A DNA stretch of 64,000 nucleotides from Streptomyces sp. TLI_105. GTDB taxonomy: Bacteria; Actinomycetota; Actinomycetes; Streptomycetales; Streptomycetaceae. Below, in pieces: positions 7,758-16,636 of the stretch. Made by a program: the position numbers and the translations under genes. The stretch covers positions 5,543,501 through 5,607,500 of the forward strand of contig NZ_FNSM01000001.1 in the NCBI RefSeq assembly GCF_900105415.1, written 5' to 3'. The notes beneath the pieces were generated by a model. It had not been told where the DNA came from. It made no database searches and worked only from the letters and a program-made list of their open reading frames with translations. Each line of letters opens with the position of its first letter. The stretch's first letter is position 1.

Positions 7758-9092
7758 ATGGCATTCACCCGATCCCGGGCGGCGTCCCGAAGACGGCGCT
7801 GGACCGCCGTCCTCGGCGTCACCGCCCTCGCGGCCGCCGGCGCGGGCGCGCTCGCCGCCCCGGCCGGCGCGACGACCACCTCGCAGTCGGTGGACTTCCA
7901 GACCCGCTGCGTCCCGCCGCCGATCGCCCAGATCCCGCCGATCGAGGGCACCACCACCGCCCAGATCACGGTCGACAAGGCCAGCCCCAAGGTCGGCGAG
8001 ACCGTGACCGTCACCTACACCGTCACCAAGCCCGCCGCGTCCAACCCCGTCGACCTCGCGCTCCCGGCCGACATCATGACGCCCAGCGGCAAGGTGGTCC
8101 TCGGCGGCGCCCAGACCGGCACGGTCACCGTCACCGGCCCCAAGAAGAACCCGCCGGTCCCCGGCAAGGGATCCTTCCCGGCCTTCTCCATGACGGGCAC
8201 CTTCACCGCCACCGAGGCCGGGTCGATCACCCTCTCGCCCGGCGACTACAACATCCACACCAGCTACCTCATGGAGCTGGACACCCCCTGTACGGTGCTC
8301 AACCCGCCCGCCCCGGTCTCCGAGACGGTCGTCGCGAGCCCCGTGACCAGCCCCAACACCCGCGCGCTCCAGCTCGACAGCGCCTCCGGCGACCCCGGCG
8401 TCCGGGTCACCGTCACCGGCGCCAGGTTCACCCCGCTCACCGAGGTCACCGTCGTCGGCCGCGCCGGAGCGGCGGAGACCGCCGACCGGATGACCGTCAC
8501 CACCGACAGCGAGGGCGGCTTCGCCGCGCGCCTGAAGGTGAACGACCCGGCGACCACCGGGATCGTGGCGTACGAGGGCACGGCCTGGGACCCCGAGAAG
8601 GGCGCGGGTCCCGCCGCGTACAAGGTCGTCGTGCCGGCGCCGCCGAACAGCCAGACGATCACCGCGGCCGTCACGGCGGGCGAGCTGTCCATGACACAGG
8701 CCGGGGACGCCGTCCAGCTGTCCTCCGTCGACTTCGGCGCGGGCGGCGCGGCCACCGGCGCGCTGCAGACGGTGACCGTCAAGGACTTCCGCGGCGGCCC
8801 CGCCGGCTGGTCCCTGACCGGCAAGGTCACCGACTTCACCGGCCCCGGTGGCGCGATCGGCGCCGGGAACCTCTCCTGGACCCCCGCCTGCACCGCCAAG
8901 GCCGGCAGCCCCAGCACCTGCGCGGCCGGCTCGGCGGGACCGGTCGGCAGCGGCGGCGCGACCCTCGCCTCCACCCCGAACGGCACCCTCACGGGCGGCG
9001 AGTTCACCGTCGACGCGCAGCTCTCCCTCGACGTCCCGGCGTTCACCGCGCCCGGCTCGTACGCGGGCGTGCTCACGCTGACCCTGTCCTGA
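7758..9092 (+). CDS. Secreted surface protein with C-terminal WxL-like domain
   Basis: A 444-residue exported protein. ATG 7758 has an AGGAGGGG site at 7743-7750. Residues 1-36 are a Sec signal peptide with a long RRRR n-region. Residues about 40-190 are an Ig-like domain with one Cys near each end (QTRCVPPP, TPCTVLNP). About 195-295 form a second Ig-like domain (DPGVRVTVTGARF). The last 145 residues resemble the WxL cell-surface domain: a WSL motif in GWSLTGKVTDF and a terminal VPAFTAPGSYAGVLTLTLS that matches the YxxxLTWxL end motif except Leu for the second Trp. The next gene encodes a DUF916-type partner, the usual WxL companion. Binding to cell wall is inferred. Confidence 0.72.
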   Translation: MAFTRSRAASRRRRWTAVLGVTALAAAGAGALAAPAGATTTSQSVDFQTRCVPPPIAQIPPIEGTTTAQITVDKASPKVGETVTVTYTVTKPAASNPVDLALPADIMTPSGKVVLGGAQTGTVTVTGPKKNPPVPGKGSFPAFSMTGTFTATEAGSITLSPGDYNIHTSYLMELDTPCTVLNPPAPVSETVVASPVTSPNTRALQLDSASGDPGVRVTVTGARFTPLTEVTVVGRAGAAETADRMTVTTDSEGGFAARLKVNDPATTGIVAYEGTAWDPEKGAGPAAYKVVVPAPPNSQTITAAVTAGELSMTQAGDAVQLSSVDFGAGGAATGALQTVTVKDFRGGPAGWSLTGKVTDFTGPGGAIGAGNLSWTPACTAKAGSPSTCAAGSAGPVGSGGATLASTPNGTLTGGEFTVDAQLSLDVPAFTAPGSYAGVLTLTLS

Positions 9093-9099
9093 CCGTCCC

Positions 9100-9129
9100 G
9101 CGGGCCGGGCGCGCACCCGGCCGGCCCGC
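9100..9129 (+). terminator. GC-rich hairpin between surface-protein genes
   Basis: GCGGGCCGGG pairs with CCCGGCCGGCCCGC across a 6-nt loop with a small bulge, and no T-tract follows. It may attenuate read-through into the 9161 gene or stabilise the upstream mRNA. Confidence 0.35.
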
Positions 9130-9160
9130 TCCGCCATCCGCACCCCGGGGGTCCGCACCC

Positions 9161-10108
9161 GTGCGCACGAAGCCGTACGTCCTCCTCCTGAGCACGCTCC
9201 TCGTGCTGCTCGGCCTCGCGCCGGGCGCCCGGGCCGCCGAGAACGGCGAGTGGGCCGTCTACCCGGCCGCCTCCCGGCTCGGCGGCCGCCCGTACTTCTA
9301 CCTCTCCGCCGATCCCGGCACGACGCTCACCGACCGCGTCACCGTGGCCAACAAGACGTCCGCCCCGCTCACCTTCCGGCTGTACGGCGCCGACGCCTAC
9401 AACACCGACCGGGACGGCGGCTTCGCCGTCCGCACCCGGCAGGAGAAGCAGACCGGCGCCGGGGCCTGGATCAGGCCCGAGCGGACCCGGATCACCGTCC
9501 CGGCCCGCTCCGCCGTCACCGTCCCCTACACCCTGACCGTCCCCGCCGACGCCGACCCCGGCGACCATCCCGGGGCCCTCGTCGCCCTCGACGAGCGGAT
9601 CGCCCGGGGCGGGAAGGGCTCCGTCGCCGTCGGCGTCCAGCGCGCGGTCGGCGCCCGCGTCTACCTCCGGGTCAACGGGCCGACCGTCCCCGCCCTCGCC
9701 GTCGAGGACGTCACCCTCGACCAGGACCGGCCGCTGGTCCCCGGCACCCGCACGAGCAGCGCCCTCGTCTCGTACACCCTGCACAACCGGGGCAACGTCA
9801 CCCTCAACCCCAAGGTCGTCCTGAAGGCCCGGGGCCTGTTCGGCCGCACCCTCCTCGACCGCGACCTGGCCAAGGTGCCGGCCGAGCTGCTGCCCCGCCA
9901 GAAGATCCGGCTCACCGAGCGCTGGACCGGCTCCCCGCAGCTCGACTGGGGCGACGTGACCCTCACCGCCACCGCCAAGGACGTCGAGGAGACCGGCACC
10001 GTGTCCTTCCTGGCCCTGCCCTGGCTCGCCGCCGCGGTCCTCGTCGTGGGCGGCGCGGCGGGGCTCCACGGCCTGCGGATACGGCGTCGCCGGGCACTGA
10101 GTGCGTGA
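9161..10108 (+). CDS. DUF916-type (WxL-interacting protein-like) membrane-anchored protein
   Basis: A 315-residue surface protein. Signal peptide 1-26 (cleavage near ARA-AE), then an extracellular domain starting WAVYPAASRLGG with a DxVTVANKTSAPLTFRLYG strand, as in the peptidoglycan-binding half of DUF916/WxLIP proteins. A second beta domain (about 165-275) is followed by one transmembrane helix (about 280-303) and an RIRRRR cytosolic tail. In Firmicutes such proteins bridge WxL proteins and peptidoglycan. GTG 9161 has only a weak ribosome site, so coupling to the 7758 gene 68 bases upstream is possible. Family call is by pattern; a search would settle it. Confidence 0.75.
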   Translation: MRTKPYVLLLSTLLVLLGLAPGARAAENGEWAVYPAASRLGGRPYFYLSADPGTTLTDRVTVANKTSAPLTFRLYGADAYNTDRDGGFAVRTRQEKQTGAGAWIRPERTRITVPARSAVTVPYTLTVPADADPGDHPGALVALDERIARGGKGSVAVGVQRAVGARVYLRVNGPTVPALAVEDVTLDQDRPLVPGTRTSSALVSYTLHNRGNVTLNPKVVLKARGLFGRTLLDRDLAKVPAELLPRQKIRLTERWTGSPQLDWGDVTLTATAKDVEETGTVSFLALPWLAAAVLVVGGAAGLHGLRIRRRRALSA

Positions 10109-10138
10109 CGCGGGCGCTCATCGGGGACAATGGCCCCC

Positions 10139-11080
10139 ATGAGCGCTCGCAACCAAGAAACCGAAGCCGTCCACCGGGCCGGCTTCGCCTGCTTCGTCGG
10201 CCGCCCCAACGCGGGCAAGTCCACCCTCACGAACGCTCTGGTCGGCCAGAAGGTGGCCATCACCTCGAACCGGCCGCAGACCACCCGGCACACCGTCCGC
10301 GGCATCGTGCACCGCCCGGACGCGCAGCTGATCCTGGTCGACACCCCCGGCCTCCACAAGCCGCGCACCCTCCTCGGCGAGCGGCTCAACGACGTCGTGC
10401 GCACCACCTGGGCCGAGGTCGACGTCATCGGCTTCTGCCTGCCCGCCGACCAGAAGCTCGGCCCCGGCGACCGCTTCATCGCGAAGGAGCTCGCCGGGAT
10501 CAAGAAGACCCCGAAGGTCGCGATCATCACCAAGACCGACCTGGTCGACTCCAAGACCCTCGCCGAGCAGCTGATCGCCATCGACCAGCTCGGCAAGGAG
10601 CTCGGCTTCGAGTGGCAGGAGATCGTCCCGGTCTCGGCCGTCGGCGACAAGCAGGTCCAGCTCGTCGCCGACCTGCTCATCCCGCTCCTGCCGGAGTCCC
10701 CGCCGCTCTACCCGGAGGGGGACCTCACGGACGAGCCGGAGCAGGTCATGGTCGCGGAGCTGATCCGCGAGGCCGCGCTCGAAGGCGTACGGGACGAGCT
10801 GCCGCACTCGATCGCGGTGGTCGTCGAGGAGATGATCCCGCGCGAGAACCGCCCGGCGGACCGGCCGCTGCTCGACATCCACGCCAACGTGTACATCGAG
10901 CGCCCCAGCCAGAAGGGCATCATCATCGGCCCCAAGGGCAGCCGCCTCAAGGAGGTCGGCATGAAGTCCCGCAAGCACATCGAGGCGCTCCTCGGCACCC
11001 CGGTCTTCCTCGACCTCCACGTGAAGGTCGCGAAGGACTGGCAGCGCGACCCGAAGCAGCTGCGCAAGCTCGGGTTCTAG
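10139..11080 (+). CDS. era: GTPase Era
   Basis: Era is an essential GTPase that binds the 3' end of 16S rRNA during 30S assembly. The 313-residue protein has G1 GRPNAGKST near residue 22, G3 DTPG, G4 TKTD near 133 and a C-terminal KH domain (GIIIGPKGSRLKEV), the standard layout and length. I prefer ATG 10139 over ATG 10130 because the hexamer GACAAT (10126-10131) then sits 7 nt upstream, as in leaderless Streptomyces genes. The last codons (PKQLRKLGF) recur as a 29-bp copy 125 bases downstream. Confidence 0.95.
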   Translation: MSARNQETEAVHRAGFACFVGRPNAGKSTLTNALVGQKVAITSNRPQTTRHTVRGIVHRPDAQLILVDTPGLHKPRTLLGERLNDVVRTTWAEVDVIGFCLPADQKLGPGDRFIAKELAGIKKTPKVAIITKTDLVDSKTLAEQLIAIDQLGKELGFEWQEIVPVSAVGDKQVQLVADLLIPLLPESPPLYPEGDLTDEPEQVMVAELIREAALEGVRDELPHSIAVVVEEMIPRENRPADRPLLDIHANVYIERPSQKGIIIGPKGSRLKEVGMKSRKHIEALLGTPVFLDLHVKVAKDWQRDPKQLRKLGF

Positions 11081-11203
11081 GAGTCCCACCACCGTCCGGC
11101 CGGAGGCCGGCGCAGCCGCCCGGAGCCCGTGGGGCCCCTGGGGCCGAGCGGTGCGAGGACGGCAGGAAAAGAGTCCCGAAGCAGCTGCGCAAGCTGGGGT
11201 TCC
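11050..11203 (+). repeat. Direct repeat of the era 3' end
   Basis: The 29 bases 11050-11078, encoding PKQLRKLGF at the end of era, recur at 11175-11203 with only two mismatches (CTCGGG to CTGGGG, and the last base). In the copy the frame continues past the Phe codon without the stop. The 125-base period suggests a partial duplication of the gene end, or the footprint of an integration/excision event. Confidence 0.85.
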
Positions 11204-11216
11204 AGGCCCCGAAAGC

Positions 11217-11471
11217 TCAGGCGCCTTCCTTGAGGACCCTCGTGATGAGGGTCCTCTGGGCGTCCGTGAGGCGGGGGTCGCGGCAGTGGACCGTGCGGCC
11301 GTCGACGGTGATCTCGTACGAGAAGCCGTCCGGCACGCCCCGGCCGTCGTCGCCGTCGCCGTCCGCGAGGACGGTGGAGGACAGGGACTCCCACTCGGGT
11401 CCCGAGACCTCCACCTCCGCCGACCGCTCGATGCCCGCGAAACCGCCCGTGCGTCGCACTCGAATCCGCAT
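11217..11471 (-). CDS. Emfourin-type inhibitor of M4 metalloprotease
   Basis: An 84-residue protein (MRIRVRRTGGFAGIERS...) with the basic beta-strand start and GFAGI motif of emfourin, the inhibitor of protealysin-like M4 proteases. The C-terminal part has SYEITVDGRTVHCRDPRLT then a helix. It has no signal peptide, so it acts in the cytoplasm. It lies 20 bases downstream of the M4 protease gene on the same strand, the arrangement known for protealysin-emfourin operons, and presumably keeps the intracellular protease inactive. It is a bit shorter than the Serratia founder. Family assignment rests on sequence pattern and context. Confidence 0.8.
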   Translation of the reverse strand: MRIRVRRTGGFAGIERSAEVEVSGPEWESLSSTVLADGDGDDGRGVPDGFSYEITVDGRTVHCRDPRLTDAQRTLITRVLKEGA

Positions 11472-11491
11472 GGGCCCTGTCTACCAGGCGG

Positions 11492-12538
11492 TCACTCGGC
11501 GGGCACCCCCACCGCCGTCCAGGCCTTCAGGACGGCCTGGAGCTCCTCCCCGTCGCCGTACAGCGCCTTCGCCGTCGCCACGGTGGCCCGCGCGAACTCC
11601 GAGAAGCGGGCCTCCTCGGTCAGCGTGCCGCCGGTCATCACGGCGTACCAGATCTGTCCGGCCCGCTCCCAGGCGTTCCCGCCGAGCTCGGTGGCCAGCA
11701 GGTAGAAGGCGTGGTTGGGGATGCCGGAGTTGATGTGCACGCCGCCGTTGTCGGAGCTGGTGCGCACGTAGTCGGCCATGGTGGCCGGCTGCGGGTCCTT
11801 GCCGAGGACGTCGTCGTCGTAGGCCGTGCCGGGCTCCTTCATGGAGCGCAGCGCGACGCCGTTGTCGATGGCGGGGCCGAGGAGCCCGGCGCCGATCAGC
11901 CAGTCGGCCTCAGCGGCGGTCTGGCCCAGGGCGTACTGCTTCACGAGCGAGCCGAAGACGTCGGAGACCGACTCGTTGAGCGCCCCGGCCTGGCCGTAGT
12001 AGGCCAGGTTGGCGGTGTGCTGGGTGAAGCCGTGCGCCAGCTCGTGGCCGATGACGTCGACGGGGAGCGTGAAGTCGAGGAACAGCTCGCCGTCGCCGTC
12101 GCCGAACACCATCTGCTCGCCGTTCCAGAAGGCGTTGTCGTACTTCTCGTCGAAGTGGACGCTCGCGAGGAGCGGCATGCCCGCGCCGTCGATCGAGCGG
12201 TGGCCGTAGACCTTCGCGAAGAGGTCGAAGGTCGCGCCGAGCCCGGCGTAGGCACGGTTCACGGTGGCGTCCTTCCCCGCGGCGTCCCCCTCGCCGCGCA
12301 CCTGGGCGCCGGGCAGCTCCGTGCGGTGCCCGGCGTCGTAGACGGTGCGCTTCGGCTTGTCGGAGGGCCCGGCGTCCGCGGGGGCGGCCGGCCCCTGCGT
12401 GCGCGCCGCGCGCTGCGCCGTGTCCACCAGGAGCGTGCGCCGGGCGGCCTCGGAGATCGCCGGGTCGTCGGACGCGGCGAGCCGCTCCAGGAGGTGCGGC
12501 GGGACGATCGTGCAGAAGGCAGACGAGTGCTGATTCAT
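11492..12538 (-). CDS. Protealysin-like M4 metallopeptidase
   Basis: A 348-residue thermolysin-family zinc endopeptidase. No signal peptide is present; the short propeptide begins MNQHSSAFCTIVPPHLLERL, with the Pro-Pro motif typical of protealysin-like precursors, and ends near residue 60. The catalytic domain has HELAH at 165-169, the third zinc ligand in NESVSDVFGSL, and the His of HINSGIPNHAF. ATG 12538 is chosen because the propeptide motif starts there; longer frames upstream lack similarity. It forms an operon with the emfourin-like gene, suggesting a controlled intracellular protease, or one released by lysis or an unknown route. Confidence 0.9.
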   Translation of the reverse strand: MNQHSSAFCTIVPPHLLERLAASDDPAISEAARRTLLVDTAQRAARTQGPAAPADAGPSDKPKRTVYDAGHRTELPGAQVRGEGDAAGKDATVNRAYAGLGATFDLFAKVYGHRSIDGAGMPLLASVHFDEKYDNAFWNGEQMVFGDGDGELFLDFTLPVDVIGHELAHGFTQHTANLAYYGQAGALNESVSDVFGSLVKQYALGQTAAEADWLIGAGLLGPAIDNGVALRSMKEPGTAYDDDVLGKDPQPATMADYVRTSSDNGGVHINSGIPNHAFYLLATELGGNAWERAGQIWYAVMTGGTLTEEARFSEFARATVATAKALYGDGEELQAVLKAWTAVGVPAE

Positions 12539-12622
12539 CCCTCGAATGTGGCACTGTGTGATGTCGCTGTCACGAGCTGAGACGAGGATTGGCGAAATGG
12601 AGTGATAGGTCACCTTTCGCCC

Positions 12623-12650
12623 TTGACGTGACGGCCGTCCCGCATACTGA
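12623..12650 (+). promoter_or_regulatory. Candidate promoter of the leuA leader
   Basis: TTGACG at 12623-12628 is a good -35 match. TACTGA at 12645-12650, 16 bases later, is a plausible but imperfect -10. Transcription would start about 30 bases before the leader peptide start. Confidence 0.4.
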
Positions 12651-12682
12651 AACAGGACGTCCGTCTTCCACGGACCTGGGCT

Positions 12683-12726
12683 ATGGTGACGCACATCATG
12701 CGTTTCGGGCTGCTTCTCCTTAGCTG

Positions 12727-12745
<19 letters not shown>
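12683..12745 (+). CDS. leuA leader peptide (attenuator)
   Basis: A 20-codon frame, MVTHIMRFGLLLLSCRGEGL, ends at TAG 12743-12745. ATG 12698 in the same frame is an alternative start. It has four consecutive leucine codons (CTG CTT CTC CTT, 12710-12721), so ribosome stalling here senses charged tRNA-Leu. The tail codons (SCRGEGL) lie on the 5' arm of the terminator hairpin at 12727-12738, which explains why that tail is conserved in Streptomyces leader peptides. Together with leuA 127 bases downstream this is a ribosome-mediated attenuator. Confidence 0.82.
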
Positions 12746-14644
<1,899 letters not shown>

Positions 14645-14675
14645 CGCCTCCGATGCGCTGACGCGCTTCACGACC

Positions 14676-14714
14676 GCTGCCCCGCACCCTTCCTCCCGGA
14701 GGGTGCGGGGCAGC
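14676..14714 (+). terminator. leuA terminator
   Basis: A perfect 15-bp stem (14676-14690 with 14700-14714) and 9-nt loop, 31 bases after the leuA stop, followed by TCTCTC. Confidence 0.85.
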
Positions 14715-14746
14715 TCTCTCGGCGAGCCGCGTCACAGCCCGGGCCT

Positions 14747-15556
14747 ATGTGCGGTGTTGTCACTGGTGCGGGCCAGGTCGATGGCGTGAAGATCGCCGTG
14801 CGGGTCAAGTCGGTGCCGGATGCCGTGCGGGCACCTGTCATCGGTGTGACCCTGCGCACGGCCGGTGAGCCGGCGAACCGGGTGTCGCAGGTGGCGTTCG
14901 AGCGCGGTGTGCCGCGTGAGTACGAACTGCGCAAGGCCCCGCTCAACGAGAATCCGTCCGGATTCATCGGCGTAGACCTCGGGATCGTCAACATCGCGAC
15001 CACGTCCACCGGCTATCGGGCCGCCGGGCGCGGCCTGAACCGGCACCGCAAGCGCCAGCTGGAACTGCGCCGCAAGCTCCAGGCCAAGGGCACCAAGTCC
15101 GCCAAACGCCTGCTCAAGCGGCGCAGCCGGCGCGAGCAGCGTCACGCCGCGAACGTCAACCACATCATCGCGAAGCAGATCGTCACCACCGCTGAACGCA
15201 CCGGCCGCGGCATCGCCCTGGAAGACCTCACGGGCATCCGCGACCGGGTACGGCTCCGCAGGGACCAGCGGGCACCACCGCACTCGTGGGGCTTTCACCA
15301 GCTGGGCCGGTTCATCGCCCACAAGGCGCTGCGGACCGGGGTGCCGCTGGTGTACGTCGATCCGGCGTACACCAGCCAAACCTGCTCCGAGGGCGGACAC
15401 CTCGACCGGAAGAACCGGGTCGATCAGGCAACGTTCGCGTGCAGGGCCTGCGGGTTCCTCGCCGACGCGGACGACAACGCGTCCCACGACATCGACCGCA
15501 AGGGCGAAGCCGTGTGGACTGCGGGGCGTGAGTCACGCGTCCCAGCCACCCCATAG
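14747..15556 (+). pseudogene. N-terminally truncated TnpB (IS200/IS605 family)
   Basis: The frame encodes 269 residues. From about residue 73 (FIGVDLGIVNIAT) it matches the C-terminal half of TnpB, the RNA-guided nuclease of IS200/IS605-type elements: RuvC Asp in GVDLG, Glu in ALEDLTGIRDR, then the zinc ribbon and final Asp in ADADDNAS. About 190 N-terminal residues are missing and replaced by unrelated sequence. The first zinc knuckle is TCSEGGH instead of the usual TCSECGH, losing a cysteine, while the second (CRACG) is intact. No TnpA is nearby. It is therefore most likely an inactive relic that keeps its right end (15557-15640). Confidence 0.8.
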
Positions 15557-15640
15557 GTGGTCCGGACGGAGGAGGCCACATCACAGCCGGTGATGCCCTA
15601 CCTCCAAGCCCGGCCCTTCAGGGCCGGGCCGAGCTGACGT
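15557..15640 (+). ncRNA. Right end / omega-RNA-like tail of the TnpB relic
   Basis: Immediately after the tnpB stop lies a perfect hairpin, GCCCGGCCC-TTCA-GGGCCGGGC at 15608-15629, then CGAGCTGAC. IS200/IS605 right ends carry such a subterminal palindrome and give the scaffold of the guide RNA; the sequence beyond the end would be the guide. Element boundary is inferred to be near 15637. Confidence 0.4.
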
Positions 15641-15658
15641 TCGCTTGAGGAAGCCGGA

Positions 15659-15829
15659 ATGCCGACGCCGGCTCCCTCCGCCACCCCGGAGGGTGATCTC
15701 GCGACGACCGGTTCGGCCATCGGGCCCGGAGCGATCGGCGCCGCCGTGGCCGCCGTCGCCCTCGGCGGAGGCTTCCTGGCCTTTGCGAAGCGCCGCCGCC
15801 GCGCTCACGGAGGCCTCCCGAACCGGTGA
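15659..15829 (+). pseudogene. Orphan sortase sorting signal (C-terminal fragment of a surface protein)
   Basis: A 56-codon frame, in phase with an upstream stop at 15635, encodes a Pro/Thr/Ser-rich stretch, then LATTGSAIG, a hydrophobic segment of about 22 residues and AKRRRR. This is the LAxTG plus membrane anchor plus basic tail of a class E sortase substrate in Streptomyces. There is no signal peptide or extracellular domain, so it must be the 3' remnant of a larger gene. A GAGGA at 15647-15651 precedes ATG 15659 by chance or could still drive translation. It abuts the right end of the TnpB relic, suggesting the insertion or a deletion removed the rest. Confidence 0.6.
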
Positions 15830-15869
15830 CGTGTCTCGGCCATCTCCGGGGCGAAGTCCCCACGGGGTG

Positions 15870-15899
15870 CTGACGTCACATCAAGGATGTGGCTAACAT
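15870..15899 (+). promoter_or_regulatory. Candidate promoter for the TerB-like gene
   Basis: CTGACG (15870-15875), 18-base spacer, TAACAT (15894-15899): a good match to Streptomyces housekeeping promoters, about 45 bases before GTG 15944. Confidence 0.5.
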
Positions 15900-15943
15900 C
15901 ACGCCAACGCCGGCAGTGCAGCCGGGCCGTTGAGGAGGTGCGT

Positions 15944-16636
15944 GTGCGATCTGCCCGGAATTCACGTGGTGGGAAAGTGGGCGTCTGCGGGATCCGCACC
16001 TCCTGGAACACGGTCGGAGACGGCGAGTTCTTCTGCGAGGAGTGCGGGGGCGACCGCAATTACCGGCGGCGCACCGGCCGCCGCAGATTCGCCGTCCTGG
16101 GCGTCCCCGTCCTGCCCCGGGGCTGTACCGGCCCCGTCGTCGAGTGCGCGGCCTGCCACACGCACTTCGGTACGGAGGTGCTCGACCACCCGACGACGAG
16201 CCGCTTCTCCGCGATGCTGCGGGACGCCGTGCACACCGTCGCCCTCGCCGTCCTCGCGGCCGGCGGCACCGACTCCCGCGAGGTCCTGGACCGGGCCGTC
16301 ACCGCCGTCCGGTCCGCCGGCTTCGCCGAGTGCACGGCCGTCCAGCTCGTCGACCTCGTCGAGGCACTGGAGGCCGACACCGGACGCTTCATGCCCGAGG
16401 TGAACCCCGAGGGCACGCTCCTGTCGATCGAGCTCCACGAGGCCCTGGAGCCGCTCACCCCGCACCTGGCGCCCGCCGGGCGGGAGTCGATCCTGCTCCA
16501 GGCCGCCCGGATCGCCCTCGCCGACGGGCCCTACGCCCCGGCCGAGACGGAGGTCCTCGGGACCGTCGGCAACGCCCTCGCGCTCGCCCCCGAGGACACC
16601 GTCCGCCTCCTCGCCTCGGCCCGCACCGTCTCCTAG
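15944..16636 (+). CDS. Zinc-ribbon/TerB-like protein
   Basis: A 230-residue cytosolic protein with an N-terminal zinc ribbon (FFCEECGGDRNY and VECAACHTHFG, two CxxC pairs about 45 apart) and a helical C-terminal region (about 75-230) like TerB, the tellurite-resistance-associated fold with acidic surface. Exact function is unknown. GTG 15944 has GAGGAGG at 15932-15938. The stop region overlaps by 4 bases with the stop of the convergent oxidase gene. A gene of this type next to leuA and recO is common in Streptomyces, so it belongs to the core rather than to the neighbouring scar. Confidence 0.8.
   Translation: MRSARNSRGGKVGVCGIRTSWNTVGDGEFFCEECGGDRNYRRRTGRRRFAVLGVPVLPRGCTGPVVECAACHTHFGTEVLDHPTTSRFSAMLRDAVHTVALAVLAAGGTDSREVLDRAVTAVRSAGFAECTAVQLVDLVEALEADTGRFMPEVNPEGTLLSIELHEALEPLTPHLAPAGRESILLQAARIALADGPYAPAETEVLGTVGNALALAPEDTVRLLASARTVS

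Noticed and set aside
15645..15896. Frame over the orphan sorting signal in another phase
   Set aside because: The sorting-signal frame (15659-15829) has the recognisable LATTG, hydrophobic and basic parts; the alternative is an Arg/Pro-rich shadow.
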